A stretch of DNA of 64,000 nt from Duganella rivi. Its GTDB lineage: Bacteria; Pseudomonadota; Gammaproteobacteria; Burkholderiales; Burkholderiaceae_D. Shown here piece by piece: positions 8,638-17,591 of the stretch; the first letter of the stretch is position 1, and each line of letters begins with the position of its first letter. The position numbers and the translations under genes are program-made. Below the pieces are notes generated by a model. It was not told where the DNA came from. It did not search any database and was given only the letters and a program-made list of their open reading frames with translations. The stretch covers positions 62,001 to 126,000 of the forward strand of contig NZ_WWCK01000001.1 in NCBI RefSeq assembly GCF_009857435.1, read 5' to 3'.

Positions 8638-8649
8638 GTTCGTCATTCC

Positions 8650-11600
8650 TTAGAAAGTGCCGCTATAAACTTGGGTGGTGTAGCTGATCGCCGCAGTGCC
8701 GGTCTTGGTGAAGGTGACTGGTACGGTCAGCGTGGCGCCGGCAGCCAGGCTGCTGGTGTTGGCCGTGATGTACGGCACGCCGCTACGCTTGCCGCTGGCG
8801 TTGACCAGGTTCACGCCGCTCGGCAGGCCGGACAGTGCAATCTGCAGTGGGCCGGTCAGCGCTGCGCCGCTGGTATTGGTGATGCTCAGCGTGCCAGTCC
8901 ACTGGCCGGTCAGGCGGGCGTAGGCCAGGCCGGAGTTGACCACCTTGACGCTGCTGCTGACGTCGGTGTACGGCGCTTGCAGGTTCAGGCTGATCACGAC
9001 CGGATCGTGGTCGGAGGCGCGGTACGGTGCGCTGGTGTACTTGTCCTGCGGCTTGCCGTCGGTGTTGTAGTCCAGCACGGTTGGTTCGTCGGCGTTGTTA
9101 TGCCACTCGGCGGCATCCACCACTTGCGGGCTCAGCGCGGCGCTGGCCAGTGCGTGGTCGAGGTAGCCCGCTTCGCCGTTGAAGACGAAGGAGTACGGCA
9201 TGTTGCCGCTGCCGCGCACGAAGCGCTCCAGCTGGTTGACGTAACCGGTGGCGGTGATGGCGGCGATCGGGTCTTCCTGACCGTAGGCGTTGAAATCGCC
9301 GATCAGCAGCACCTTGGCGTCGCCGGCGGCGGCCACCACTTGCGGCACGAACACGTTCACCAGGCGCTGGGCTTGCTGAATGCGCTGCGCGTTCCAGCAG
9401 CTTTGGCTATCGCCTTGATCGGCGTTCGGGCCGCTGGCCGGGCAGCTGCCCTTCGATTTCAAGTGGTTGACCACCACCGAGAACTTGGCGCCGTTGTTGG
9501 CGACGAAGGTCTGCGCCATCGGCGGACGGTTGTTGATGGCGTCGCTATCGGACATGGCCGGGCCCGCCACGGTCACTGCCGATGGCTTGTAGATCATGGC
9601 CACGCGGATCGCGTCGGTGCCGGTGGCCGGTGGCAGCGGCGCCACGGCATAGGTTTTGAAGCCGGTGCCCGGCAAGATCGCTTCGTTGAGCGAGGCAACC
9701 AGGCGGCCTACGGTGTAGTCGCCATCGTTCTGGATTTCCATCAGGCCGAAGACGTCGGCGTTGATGGCCTTCAGCTCGCCGACGATCTTGGCGGTCTGGC
9801 GGTTGAACTCGTTCATATTGTCGGCGCCGCGGCAGTTGGAAGCAAGCGTCTTGCCATCCACCAGGCAGCCCTTGCCGGACTCGCCCTTGTCGTTGCCACC
9901 GTTGGTGAAGGTAGTGAAGTAGTTCAGCACGTTGGCGCTGGCGACTTTGATGTTGCCTGCCACCAGCGCCGGTACGTCGGCGCGCGGGTTGTCGTGCGAG
10001 AACGACGGCGCTTCGGTCGGCTGCAATTTGAACCCAGCGCCGCCACCGCCCTTGGCGCCAAAGTCGATCACGCCGGTCAGGTTGGAGACGCTGTCGCCAG
10101 CGCGCAGCGAGCCGTCTTCACCGAGGTAAGGAATGGTGGTCGGCGTGACAAAGATGCCGTCGTCCAGAACGATCTGATTGAGCTGGTTGGCTGCGGCATG
10201 CGCCACGGCGTCTGCCGTGCCCGGGCGGTAGCGGTTGGAGGCGATCTCCAGGCGGCCCGACGACAGCGTGATCTCGCCGCGCGTGCCGAGGAACTCCAGC
10301 TGCGACACGGTCAGCGGGCTGCTGAAGCGCACCAGCATGCCTTCGACCTGGCCAAGATTGGCGTGCGGCAGCTGGATGTTGGTCGGGGTGACGGCAATGC
10401 CGCCGGCCAGCTTGGCAATTGCAGTGACGTTTTGCAGCTCGGTGTAGGAACGGGTGGCGGTGGCCGGGGTGTATTCGGTCACGCCGGCGGTCACGCGCAC
10501 GCGGTCGCCGATCTGCACCGTGCCGATGTTGGCGGCGGTGGTGTAGACGAAGATGCCGTCCGAGGTCAGCGGATTGCTGTCGCCGTTTTCATCCTGGATG
10601 AAGAAGCCAGAGGCGACCTTGGCGGTCACCACGCCCTCGGTGGTCTGGATGGTGTTGGCGTACGGGCTGGTATCGCCCTCGCCCTGGATTTGCGGGATGG
10701 TGTGGGTGACGGCGGCCGGCGTGGCCACGGTCACGTTGATGGTGCAGCTGGCTTCTTGCGACTGGTCGTTGCCGAACTTGATGGCGACCGGGTAGCTCGC
10801 TGCCGGCACGCCCGGCGCCACGCTCAGGCTGGCCGTGGCCACGCCGCCGGCTTCGCCCGCAGCGCTGAAGTTGACCAGGCTGATGCCTGCCACGGCGGCC
10901 GAGGTGATGCGGGCGCTGTTGACGATGCCATCGCTGTCGGTCGCGCTCAGGTCGGCGGTGCCGCCCACGCCAAAGGCCAGCGCCACGTTGGCCGGGCAGG
11001 TGGCGACGATAGGCGGCTGCTGCACCCCGCCGCACACGTTCAGCGGACTGGCGCTGTTGCGCGGGGTCGGCGCGCCGATGCTGAAGTCGCTGCTGTTGTT
11101 GTCGGTGTCGGTGCAACCACCGTTGCCGCGCAGGGCGGCGTTGGCGTTGCTCAGGACGGCGGTGGCCGTGCCCTCGGCCACGTTGGCGCCGCCAAAGCCG
11201 ATGAAGTCGACCACGCTGCCGCCCATGGTGCCGGCGCCGGACAGCGCGGTGGTGCTATTGACCAGCGCGACCTTGCCGGCGGTGGCGCTCATCGCGATGC
11301 TGCCGCTGGTGTCGTTGGCCGGCAGCGGCGAGAAGGTGCCGGCCGCGGTGCCCGCGCCCTCCTGCACCAGGTAGTACTGGCCCGGTTTCAGGGTCACGTT
11401 GGTCAGGTTGGTGACTTGCCAGCTGGTGCCGCTGGCGGACGCGTACTGCACGCTCCAGCCATTGAGGCTGACCGTGGTGGCGCCACGATTGAACAGCTCG
11501 ATGAAGTCGTTCTTGTACGAGGCGCCGCCGTTGCCGCCGCCGCCGTACACCTGGCTGATGACGACCGACGGGGAAGCGGCGAAGGCCGGCGCCGAGAGCG

Positions 11601-11658
11601 CGCCCAGCAGTGCAACGGCAAGCGCGGTACGCGCTGGCGGAGGGAAGATTTTTTTCAT
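8650..11658 (-). CDS. ExeM/NucH-family extracellular endonuclease
   Basis: A 1002-residue secreted enzyme. A signal peptide (ALAVALLGALSAPAFA) is followed by a lamin-tail domain (VVISQVYGGGGNGG, FIELFNRG), an Ig-like segment, an OB-fold-like region (IQGEGDTSPYANT) and a C-terminal endonuclease/exonuclease/phosphatase domain with the expected catalytic motifs (LMEIQNDGD, VVNHLKSKG, LIGDFNAYG and SDHDPVVISL). A further beta domain ends the protein, without PEP-CTERM or LPXTG signal. ExeM-type enzymes degrade extracellular DNA and influence biofilm structure in Shewanella and Vibrio. It is transcribed with the PEP-CTERM gene immediately downstream (12 bases between stop and chosen start). The 205-base divergent spacer upstream holds a 20-bp palindrome. 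Confidence 0.92.
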   Translation of the reverse strand: MKKIFPPPARTALAVALLGALSAPAFAASPSVVISQVYGGGGNGGASYKNDFIELFNRGATTVSLNGWSVQYASASGTSWQVTNLTNVTLKPGQYYLVQEGAGTAAGTFSPLPANDTSGSIAMSATAGKVALVNSTTALSGAGTMGGSVVDFIGFGGANVAEGTATAVLSNANAALRGNGGCTDTDNNSSDFSIGAPTPRNSASPLNVCGGVQQPPIVATCPANVALAFGVGGTADLSATDSDGIVNSARITSAAVAGISLVNFSAAGEAGGVATASLSVAPGVPAASYPVAIKFGNDQSQEASCTINVTVATPAAVTHTIPQIQGEGDTSPYANTIQTTEGVVTAKVASGFFIQDENGDSNPLTSDGIFVYTTAANIGTVQIGDRVRVTAGVTEYTPATATRSYTELQNVTAIAKLAGGIAVTPTNIQLPHANLGQVEGMLVRFSSPLTVSQLEFLGTRGEITLSSGRLEIASNRYRPGTADAVAHAAANQLNQIVLDDGIFVTPTTIPYLGEDGSLRAGDSVSNLTGVIDFGAKGGGGAGFKLQPTEAPSFSHDNPRADVPALVAGNIKVASANVLNYFTTFTNGGNDKGESGKGCLVDGKTLASNCRGADNMNEFNRQTAKIVGELKAINADVFGLMEIQNDGDYTVGRLVASLNEAILPGTGFKTYAVAPLPPATGTDAIRVAMIYKPSAVTVAGPAMSDSDAINNRPPMAQTFVANNGAKFSVVVNHLKSKGSCPASGPNADQGDSQSCWNAQRIQQAQRLVNVFVPQVVAAAGDAKVLLIGDFNAYGQEDPIAAITATGYVNQLERFVRGSGNMPYSFVFNGEAGYLDHALASAALSPQVVDAAEWHNNADEPTVLDYNTDGKPQDKYTSAPYRASDHDPVVISLNLQAPYTDVSSSVKVVNSGLAYARLTGQWTGTLSITNTSGAALTGPLQIALSGLPSGVNLVNASGKRSGVPYITANTSSLAAGATLTVPVTFTKTGTAAISYTTQVYSGTF

Positions 11659-11743
11659 GGCCAGTCCTGAAATATTAACAAATTGTTTTTGAAGCTTGCA
11701 ATTTGCATATTACTGACTGGGCTTGACGCCTTCATGACACAGA

Positions 11744-11763
11744 TTTAGTCCGAACGGACTAAA
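11744..11763. repeat. 20-bp palindrome in a divergent promoter region
   Basis: Two perfect 9-bp arms, TTTAGTCCG (11744-11752) and CGGACTAAA (11755-11763), flank an AA centre. It sits 86 bases upstream of the nuclease start and 101 bases upstream of the divergent PEP-CTERM gene, so it could be an operator serving both. The very short loop disfavours an RNA hairpin. No regulator family can be named from it. Confidence 0.45.
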
Positions 11764-11813
11764 AGGTGGTAGAAAACCACGCTTGTTGTCCGGCTAGAAA
11801 TTCATAAAAGACG

Positions 11814-11822
11814 TGCTATACT
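11814..11822 (+). promoter_or_regulatory. Possible extended -10 promoter for the PEP-CTERM gene at 11864
   Basis: TGCTATACT matches an extended -10 element (TG, one base, TATACT). No good -35 hexamer is found at 16-18 bases upstream, which is common for extended -10 promoters. It would give a leader of roughly 35 bases before the ATG at 11864. Confidence 0.4.
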
Positions 11823-11863
11823 AATTACCATGATGAAACAATAATTACTCTCATATAACTACC

Positions 11864-12472
11864 ATGTGCTCGCCTACCCTTCGCTCCCTGTTGTGCATCG
11901 CCCTGCTGACGGCAGGCGCCAGTGCGTCCGCAGACAACGCTGTGCCGGCCACGGCGGCTCCGTGCCTGGTCAAGACCAACGCGCAGCAGACGCCGGAGCA
12001 GCAGCGCGAACAGCTCAAGCAAACGTGGCGCCGCCACTGCGCGCTGACCGATGCCGAAAAAGCGGATGACGAGTATGAGATGAAGGAAAACGAGCGGCCG
12101 CAAGATGAAGCGACCAAACGGCTCGATGAATTGCTGGGCGCGCGGCGCGCTCTCGATAGCGCCGAGCCGCCGCCGGTCGACACCATCACCGCCGCCGGCC
12201 ATGGTTACGGCGACCGCAACCACTGGCCGCAAGGCGGCGCGCCGGGCAGCGTGCTCGACTACGCCAATCCCCCGTACGCTGACGAGGAACGCCACCGCCA
12301 GCTGCTGCGCCAAGGCGCGGACGGCGCCAGCCTGCCGGCGGTGCCGGAACCAGGCGAGGCCGGCATGCTGCTGGCCGGCCTGGGACTGCTAGCCGGCATC
12401 GGCGCCTACCGCCGGCGCCAGCATCTTAAGAAAATCAGCGGCGATACGGCGCCGCCAGCGGCTCGCCAATAA
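11864..12472 (+). CDS. Small PEP-CTERM protein with charged body
   Basis: A 202-residue exported protein. A signal peptide (LLCIALLTAGASASA) precedes a highly charged, probably helical body (EQQREQLKQTW, KADDEYEMKENER) quite unlike the beta-rich PEP-CTERM proteins nearby. The C-terminal signal is VPEPGEAGMLLAGLGLLAG followed by YRRRQ, then an unusual extension of about 18 residues (HLKKISGDTAPPAARQ region) beyond the basic cluster where most such proteins end. The coding end overlaps the convergent TIGR03790 gene by 38 bases. I see no strong ribosome site before the ATG. Function unknown; processing by the XrtB exosortase or another exosortase is likely. Confidence 0.8.
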   Translation: MCSPTLRSLLCIALLTAGASASADNAVPATAAPCLVKTNAQQTPEQQREQLKQTWRRHCALTDAEKADDEYEMKENERPQDEATKRLDELLGARRALDSAEPPPVDTITAAGHGYGDRNHWPQGGAPGSVLDYANPPYADEERHRQLLRQGADGASLPAVPEPGEAGMLLAGLGLLAGIGAYRRRQHLKKISGDTAPPAARQ

Positions 12473-13445
12473 ATACCCCCTGCGCCGGCCACGCCACGCT
12501 GCGCCAGTAAGCCTCAATCGCGCTCACGCCGCGCAGATAGTGCGACAACAGCACTGTCGGCTGCGGGAATTTCTGCCAGTAGTTGCACGGCTCGCTCACA
12601 GTGCCGTAGCTGGCAGTGGCGCCCGCTTCCAGCCAGCGCAAGCTGCTCATCTGCGTATTCCCCAGCAAATCACCGCCAAACGAAGTCAGGCTGTCGGCCA
12701 ATGCGCCCGGCAGGAATTGCAGCGTCTCCAGCTTGGCCACGCGCGCCATGCCGGTCTGGTAAATCATGATGTCTTTTTCGTTTTCAATCAGGTCGGCGTT
12801 GGCGCGCCTGATGGTCAGCTTGCGGGTCGGGATCACGGCGGCGCGCGGATAGAACGGCGCGCGGCTGTTGCGCGCGGTCTCGCTGGTGGTCAAGTACCAC
12901 GCGTTGGCCGCCGGCGTGCTGAAGCCGCTGACCACGCCGCGCCCGATCAGGGCCTTGGCCTGCTCCACCGAATCGGTCGGCATCAGCATGGCCAGGCGCA
13001 TGCCGTGCTCGGCGTGCGGATGCGGCGTGGTGGTGTTGAAGTAGGGATTGACCTTGGCCGGGCCGCACGGCGTGGCGCACACGGCGCTGTCAAAGCCCAG
13101 CGTGTAGGCGCTGGTGATGGAATTGCATTCAACTGCGTAAGGCGCAGTCCACACCATCAGCACGGCCTCGATGTGCGGGCCGAGCTTGGCGTCAATTTGC
13201 TCTTTGAGTAGACGGAATTGCTCGGCGTCGAGCTTGCGCGGGCGGTCGGGGATGCGCACGTGAACCACGTTCTCGGCCGGCACGTTGCGCTGCTGGCGGT
13301 AGTACTCGCCGATTTCTACGCTGTTGGGCTCGTCATCGTTGATGACGAGCGCCAGTTGCGCCGGCTTCAAGGCTACCGCCGGAGCGGCCACTTGGGCTTG
13401 GGCCAAGCCCAAGCCGCAGACCAGCAGTGCCAGTCCCACTATCAT
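12435..13445 (-). CDS. TIGR03790-family secreted protein of unknown function
   Basis: A protein of about 336 residues with a signal peptide (IVGLALLVCGLGLAQA) and family features of TIGR03790: LALVINDDEPNSVEIGEYY near the N-terminus, NVPAENVVHVRIP, a conserved VWTAPYAVECNS, and the C-terminal GATASYGTVSEPCNYWQKFP. The family is widespread in bacteria that make exosortase systems, but its activity is unknown. The ATG at 13445 was chosen; a TTG nine bases upstream is an alternative. It lies downstream of the two nucleotidyltransferase genes (70 bases from manC) and overlaps the convergent PEP-CTERM gene by 38 bases at its 3' end. Confidence 0.85.
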   Translation of the reverse strand: MIVGLALLVCGLGLAQAQVAAPAVALKPAQLALVINDDEPNSVEIGEYYRQQRNVPAENVVHVRIPDRPRKLDAEQFRLLKEQIDAKLGPHIEAVLMVWTAPYAVECNSITSAYTLGFDSAVCATPCGPAKVNPYFNTTTPHPHAEHGMRLAMLMPTDSVEQAKALIGRGVVSGFSTPAANAWYLTTSETARNSRAPFYPRAAVIPTRKLTIRRANADLIENEKDIMIYQTGMARVAKLETLQFLPGALADSLTSFGGDLLGNTQMSSLRWLEAGATASYGTVSEPCNYWQKFPQPTVLLSHYLRGVSAIEAYWRSVAWPAQGVFIGEPLAAPYRR

Positions 13446-13514
13446 CTTTCGCAATTACAGGTTCCGATCACAAACAGGTTAGTCATGCTGCAGAACTGTA
13501 ACATACGGCCGCTG

Positions 13515-14930
13515 TTAGCTGCGCTGGTAGACGTCCTCGAAACGCACGATATCGTCCTCGCCGAGGTAGCTGCCCGACTGCACTTCGATCAAGTGCAGCG
13601 GCAACTTGCCCGGGTTTTCCAGGCGGTGGTTCATGCCGATCGGGATGTAGGTCGATTCGTTTTCCGTCAGCAGCGTCACGGTGTCGCCGCAGGTCACGCG
13701 GGCGGTGCCGCTGACCACGATCCAGTGCTCGGCACGGTGGTGGTGCATTTGCAGCGACAGCTTGCCGCCCGGGTTGACGGTGATGCGCTTGACCTGGAAA
13801 CGCTCGCCGAGGTCGATGCCCTCGTAGCAGCCCCACGGACGGTACACCTTGGTGTGGTGCAGGTGTTCGGTACGCTGTTCGGTCTTCAAGTGCTCGACGA
13901 TGTTTTTCACGCGCTGCACTTGGTCTTTGTGCGTGACCAGCACGGCGTCGGCGGTTTCCACCACCACCAGGTCTTTAACGCCAACCACCGCCACGATGCG
14001 GCTCTCGGCGCGCACCAGCGAACCGCTGACATCATCGAGGTATACGTCGCCACGGCTGACGTTGCCACGCTCGTCGGCTTGCTGCACTTCCCACAGCGCC
14101 GACCACGAGCCGACATCGCTCCAGCCGATCGAAGCCGGCACCACCGCCGCATGGCGGGTGCGCTCCATCACGGCGTAGTCGATCGAATCCGATGGGCAGG
14201 CTGCGAACGCAGCTTCGTCGAGGCGGCAGAAATCCAGGTCGCGGTAGCTTTGGGCCACGGCGGCGGCGCAAGCGCTGGCCATGGCCGGCTGGAATTCCTG
14301 CAATTCGCTCAGATAAGTGGCGGCGCGGAACAGGAACATGCCGCTGTTCCAGAAGTAATTGCCGGCCGCGAGGAAACCTTCGGCGGTGGCGCGGTCTGGC
14401 TTTTCAACAAAGCGATCCACCGCAAAGGCGCCGGCCTGTGCCAGCGCGGCGCCGGCGCGGATGTAGCCGTAGCCGGTTTCCGGCGCGGTCGGCACGATGC
14501 CGAAGGTGGCCAGCGCACCGCCTTGCGCCACGGCAGCAGCCTGGTCGATGGCGGCATGGAAGGCGGCCACGTCGGTGATCACGTGGTCGGCCGGCAGCAC
14601 CAGCATCAGCGCTTCCGGGTCAATCGCCTGCAAGTACAGCGCGGCGGCGGCCACGGCCGGCGCGGTGTTGCGCGCCAGCGGTTCCAGCATGATGCCTTGC
14701 GGCGCCAGATCGATTTCGCGCAGCTGTTCGGCCACCAGGAAGCGGTGTTCATTGCCGCAGACGATCAGCGGCGCAGCCAGCGCCGGGTGCTCGCGCAGGC
14801 GCAAGGCAGTTTCCTGCAGCATGGTGCGATCCGAAACCAGCGGCAGCAATTGCTTGGGCAACGCCGCGCGCGACAATGGCCACAGGCGGGTGCCGGCGCC
14901 GCCGGACAGGATGACAGGATAAATTTTCAT
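13515..14930 (-). CDS. manC: Mannose-1-phosphate guanylyltransferase / mannose-6-phosphate isomerase
   Basis: A 471-residue bifunctional enzyme making GDP-mannose, the precursor for mannosyl (and after conversion fucosyl or rhamnosyl) residues of exopolysaccharide. The N-terminal nucleotidyltransferase has the pyrophosphorylase signature GGAGTRLWPLSR at 10-21 and FVEKPD. The C-terminal type II phosphomannose isomerase domain has QMHHHRAEHWIVVSGTA from residue 394, carrying the metal-binding His and Glu residues, and GMNHRLENPG. The start overlaps the stop of the upstream nucleotidyltransferase gene by four bases (ATGA). Length is normal for the ManC/CpsB/XanB family. Confidence 0.95.
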   Translation of the reverse strand: MKIYPVILSGGAGTRLWPLSRAALPKQLLPLVSDRTMLQETALRLREHPALAAPLIVCGNEHRFLVAEQLREIDLAPQGIMLEPLARNTAPAVAAAALYLQAIDPEALMLVLPADHVITDVAAFHAAIDQAAAVAQGGALATFGIVPTAPETGYGYIRAGAALAQAGAFAVDRFVEKPDRATAEGFLAAGNYFWNSGMFLFRAATYLSELQEFQPAMASACAAAVAQSYRDLDFCRLDEAAFAACPSDSIDYAVMERTRHAAVVPASIGWSDVGSWSALWEVQQADERGNVSRGDVYLDDVSGSLVRAESRIVAVVGVKDLVVVETADAVLVTHKDQVQRVKNIVEHLKTEQRTEHLHHTKVYRPWGCYEGIDLGERFQVKRITVNPGGKLSLQMHHHRAEHWIVVSGTARVTCGDTVTLLTENESTYIPIGMNHRLENPGKLPLHLIEVQSGSYLGEDDIVRFEDVYQRS

Positions 14931-16090
14931 GGACTCACACTCTTATGGATTGAAACAATATTATTCTTGTCGAGCCGCCGCTTGTTGCGGCGGTCGCGCG
15001 CATTGGCCCAGGTATCTGGATCGTACTCCGAGAAGTGCTTCATGTCGCCGGCGCGGTCGACACTATATTCCTTAAACACGATCATCTCGTCCAGAGAAAC
15101 ATTCGGTAACACTCGGGTGTACTCGAACAGCACGCTGCGGGTCAGGCTGGCGCCGCTGCAAATATGGCTGCCGCTGCCGATCCAGGTCGGGCCGACGATG
15201 GTCACACCGCTCTCGATGCGGGTGCCGGAGCCGATGTAGACCGGGCCTTCAATGGTGGTGCCCTCCCAGTCGATGCTGGTGTTGAGGCCGACCCACAGGC
15301 CGTCGTTGATCTGGATGCCCGGCATGTCGAGGTGGGCCACCTCGCCCATCAGCACGCTCTGGCACACTTCCCAGTAATCGCTGACGGTGCCGATGTCGAT
15401 CCAGTTGAAGCTGCGGGTCTGGGCGTAGAACGGCATGCCTTTTTCGGCCAGCAGCGGGAACAGGTCGGAACCGATGTCAAAGGTTTCCTTGCTCGGGATC
15501 AGATCCAGCACTTCCGGTTCGAAGATGTAGATGCCGGTGCTGGCGAAGTTCGACAGCGCTTCGGCCTGGCTCGGCTTTTCCTGGAACGACTTGATGCGGC
15601 CATCTTTCTCGGTCACCACCACGCCGTAGCTCGACACCTTATCCCACGGCACTGCCTTGGTCACCACCGAGGCCATCGCGCCCTTGCGCTTGTGCTCGAA
15701 CAGGGCCGATTTGATGTCGAGATCGATCAGCGCGTCGCCGCACAGCACAATGGTGGTGTCATCAAAGAAGCCGCCAAATTCCTGGATCTTCTTCATGCCG
15801 CCCGCCGAACCCAGCGGCTGGGGGATGACCTCGCCCTGGTCGTTGGTATAGCCCTCGAACGAGTAGCCGATCTGGACGCCGTACTGATGGCCCTCGCCGA
15901 AATAATCCTCGATTTTTTCGTGCAGGTAGCTGACGTTGACCATGATTTCCTTGATGCCGTACTTCTCAAGGTGCTCGATCAAATAGGCCATTACCGGCTT
16001 GCCCAGGATGGGAATCATCGGCTTCGGCAAGTCATAGGTCAACGGACGCACACGGGTTCCCTTGCCTGCAGCAAGTATCATCGCTTTCAT
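14927..16090 (-). CDS. Sugar-phosphate nucleotidyltransferase with left-handed beta-helix domain
   Basis: A 387-residue protein. The N-terminal nucleotidyltransferase fold (MILAAGKGTRVRPLTYDLPKPM at 4-25, split by one residue class from GlmU) carries the conserved G-X-G-T-R-X-R-P-L-T and the following Lys, plus FQEKPSQ. Residues about 245-330 contain hexapeptide-like repeats (GLWVGLNTSI, GPVYIGSGTRIESGVTIVG) of a left-handed beta-helix. It resembles mannose-1-phosphate guanylyltransferase or glucose-1-phosphate transferase subunits; the nucleotide and sugar cannot be fixed from sequence. Its stop overlaps the manC start by four bases, so both act in activated-sugar supply. A GAGGAG ribosome site precedes the ATG. 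Confidence 0.87.
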   Translation of the reverse strand: MKAMILAAGKGTRVRPLTYDLPKPMIPILGKPVMAYLIEHLEKYGIKEIMVNVSYLHEKIEDYFGEGHQYGVQIGYSFEGYTNDQGEVIPQPLGSAGGMKKIQEFGGFFDDTTIVLCGDALIDLDIKSALFEHKRKGAMASVVTKAVPWDKVSSYGVVVTEKDGRIKSFQEKPSQAEALSNFASTGIYIFEPEVLDLIPSKETFDIGSDLFPLLAEKGMPFYAQTRSFNWIDIGTVSDYWEVCQSVLMGEVAHLDMPGIQINDGLWVGLNTSIDWEGTTIEGPVYIGSGTRIESGVTIVGPTWIGSGSHICSGASLTRSVLFEYTRVLPNVSLDEMIVFKEYSVDRAGDMKHFSEYDPDTWANARDRRNKRRLDKNNIVSIHKSVSP

Positions 16091-16202
16091 TCCTAGTCAC
16101 TCCTCTGTCGCAATTATCGTTTGGCGCAACTGGGATGGTCGGCACCACCTCGACCAGCAGCATGTTTCTGGCATCGCAGATGCAGCAGCATTAGTGGGCA
16201 AT

Positions 16203-16230
16203 ATTACAACATTTCCCAAATTCTCGCCAA
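16203..16230 (-). promoter_or_regulatory. Candidate promoter for the nucleotidyltransferase-manC operon
   Basis: Read on the minus strand, TTGGCG (16230-16225), a 16-base spacer and TGTAAT (16208-16203) form a moderate sigma-70 promoter. It would leave a leader of roughly 105 bases before the ATG at 16090. Confidence 0.35.
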
Positions 16231-16411
16231 TTGTGACACGACAATCGTGCGTGGTGACATGCAAGATCGTATCGGCGAGGAAATATGATGCTGCAATGCG
16301 ACATCAGCTCAAGCTTACCACAGCATTTTCGCTATTTTTCCGACAACCAACGACATTCCGCACTGCAATATAATTTACAGCCATATCTAGCCGGAAACGT
16401 TGTCAGTTGCC

Positions 16412-16432
16412 GCAATATTTTTACAATATTGC
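16412..16432. repeat. 8-bp inverted repeat upstream of acyltransferase
   Basis: GCAATATT (16412-16419) and AATATTGC (16425-16432) flank a 5-base loop, about 70 bases before the acyltransferase ATG. It may be an operator; it is A/T rich, so chance occurrence in this A/T-rich gap is also possible. Confidence 0.35.
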
Positions 16433-16501
16433 TACGTGCGCATGATGTTTTCGTTAAAATGGCCGCGTAGACCACCTCCTGCCACGGCGCAGACCAAATC
16501 C

Positions 16502-17578
16502 ATGACCCCACACCGATATAGCTACCTTGATGGCTTGCGCGGCATCGCCGCCTTTTTTGTTTTAGTCCGGCATACCGAGCCGTTCTGGAACTTTACATTT
16601 CCTCGCAGCTACCTGGCAGTAGATATATTTTTCATCCTCAGCGGGTTTGTCATTTCCATGGCCTACGATGAGAAGCTACGGAAAAAATCCTTGCAACCGC
16701 TGGAATTCCTGAAGGTCAGGGTGATCCGGCTTTACCCGGTGCTCTTCCTTTCCTTGATCGTCAGCATCAGCATCTTTATTTACCAATGGCAGTCCGGCCG
16801 GCCCTCGCTTACGCCGCAAACCTTTTCACTGGTAGCGCTGTTTGCCCTGTTCCTCATTCCCATAAAAGTGAGCGGCTACGCCAGTTTGTTCGTGATTAAC
16901 GGGCCGTTCTGGTCTTTGTTTTACGAAATCATCGCCAACGCCATCTATGCTTTCATCAGACCGCTCCTGCGCGGCCGCCTGCTGCTGCTGAGCATCGCTG
17001 GCTTTGGCGTGATTGTGTGCGCCGGCGCCTTTGCCCATCATGATCTGGACGTCGGTTTTAACTGGGGCGTGGTGTCAATGGGCGCGGGCTTTTCGCGCGC
17101 CATGCTGGGCATTTTCATTGGCCTGCTGCTGCACCGGAAGTTCGCATTTTTTGAGAAACACATCAAAAAACTCCCGCCAACTTTTTCCATCATCGTGATG
17201 TGCGCGATTTTCTGCTCGCCGACGTTCGGCAAATGGAGCCCGCTGGTGGATATCGCCGCCATCTTTGTACTATTCCCGCTGTGTGTTTATTGGGGTGCAG
17301 TGCCTGACGGCGATAAAAAATATCCAGTGCTGCAAGCACTCGGCTCAGCCAGTTATCCGCTTTACGTGCTGCACGTACCGCTGGGCTATGTGTTCGCGGT
17401 TGCCTTCCAGCCGGTATTTGCGAAATACGCGCCGTTCTCCGGGATCGCGTTTGCCCTGATGTTGATCGCGCTGTCGATAGCGGTCGAAAAAGTGTACGAC
17501 ATCCCGGTGCGACGCTGGCTTTCCAGCCGCCTTTTGGCCCGACGAAAAAATTATGCGGCTACTCCCGAAGCGACGTAG
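16502..17578 (+). CDS. Acyltransferase 3 family membrane protein (second copy)
   Basis: A 358-residue integral membrane acyltransferase (PF01757). The N-terminus reads YSYLDGLRGIAAFFVLVRHT with the catalytic His of the family's R-X10-H motif, then YLAVDIFFILSGFVIS and KVRVIRLYPVLFLSL, followed by about ten membrane segments. It is not a close copy of the acyltransferase at 5178-6224, so the two likely modify different sugars or positions. The ATG at 16502 begins directly before the conserved motif; a frame-consistent ATG at 16400 would add 34 non-family residues. It is monocistronic, with a strong terminator 14 bases after the stop. Confidence 0.88.
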   Translation: MTPHRYSYLDGLRGIAAFFVLVRHTEPFWNFTFPRSYLAVDIFFILSGFVISMAYDEKLRKKSLQPLEFLKVRVIRLYPVLFLSLIVSISIFIYQWQSGRPSLTPQTFSLVALFALFLIPIKVSGYASLFVINGPFWSLFYEIIANAIYAFIRPLLRGRLLLLSIAGFGVIVCAGAFAHHDLDVGFNWGVVSMGAGFSRAMLGIFIGLLLHRKFAFFEKHIKKLPPTFSIIVMCAIFCSPTFGKWSPLVDIAAIFVLFPLCVYWGAVPDGDKKYPVLQALGSASYPLYVLHVPLGYVFAVAFQPVFAKYAPFSGIAFALMLIALSIAVEKVYDIPVRRWLSSRLLARRKNYAATPEAT

Positions 17579-17591
17579 CCGCCGGCATCGA

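Larger units (their letters stand above)
16091..16501. other. Divergent intergenic region, 411 bases, A/T-richer than its surroundings
   Basis: This gap separates the minus-strand nucleotidyltransferase from the plus-strand acyltransferase. It contains a candidate minus-strand promoter (16203-16230), an 8-bp inverted repeat (16412-16432), and a TATAAT at 16369-16374 on the plus strand without a convincing -35. I see no gene, tRNA or terminator in it. An upstream in-frame ATG at 16400 would extend the acyltransferase into this region, but the added residues are not family-like. Confidence 0.6.

Noticed and set aside
8260..11670. A 1,136-codon open frame on the plus strand antisense to the extracellular nuclease.
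   Set aside because: Same reason: a composition shadow of a clearly real gene, with no motif or ribosome site of its own.
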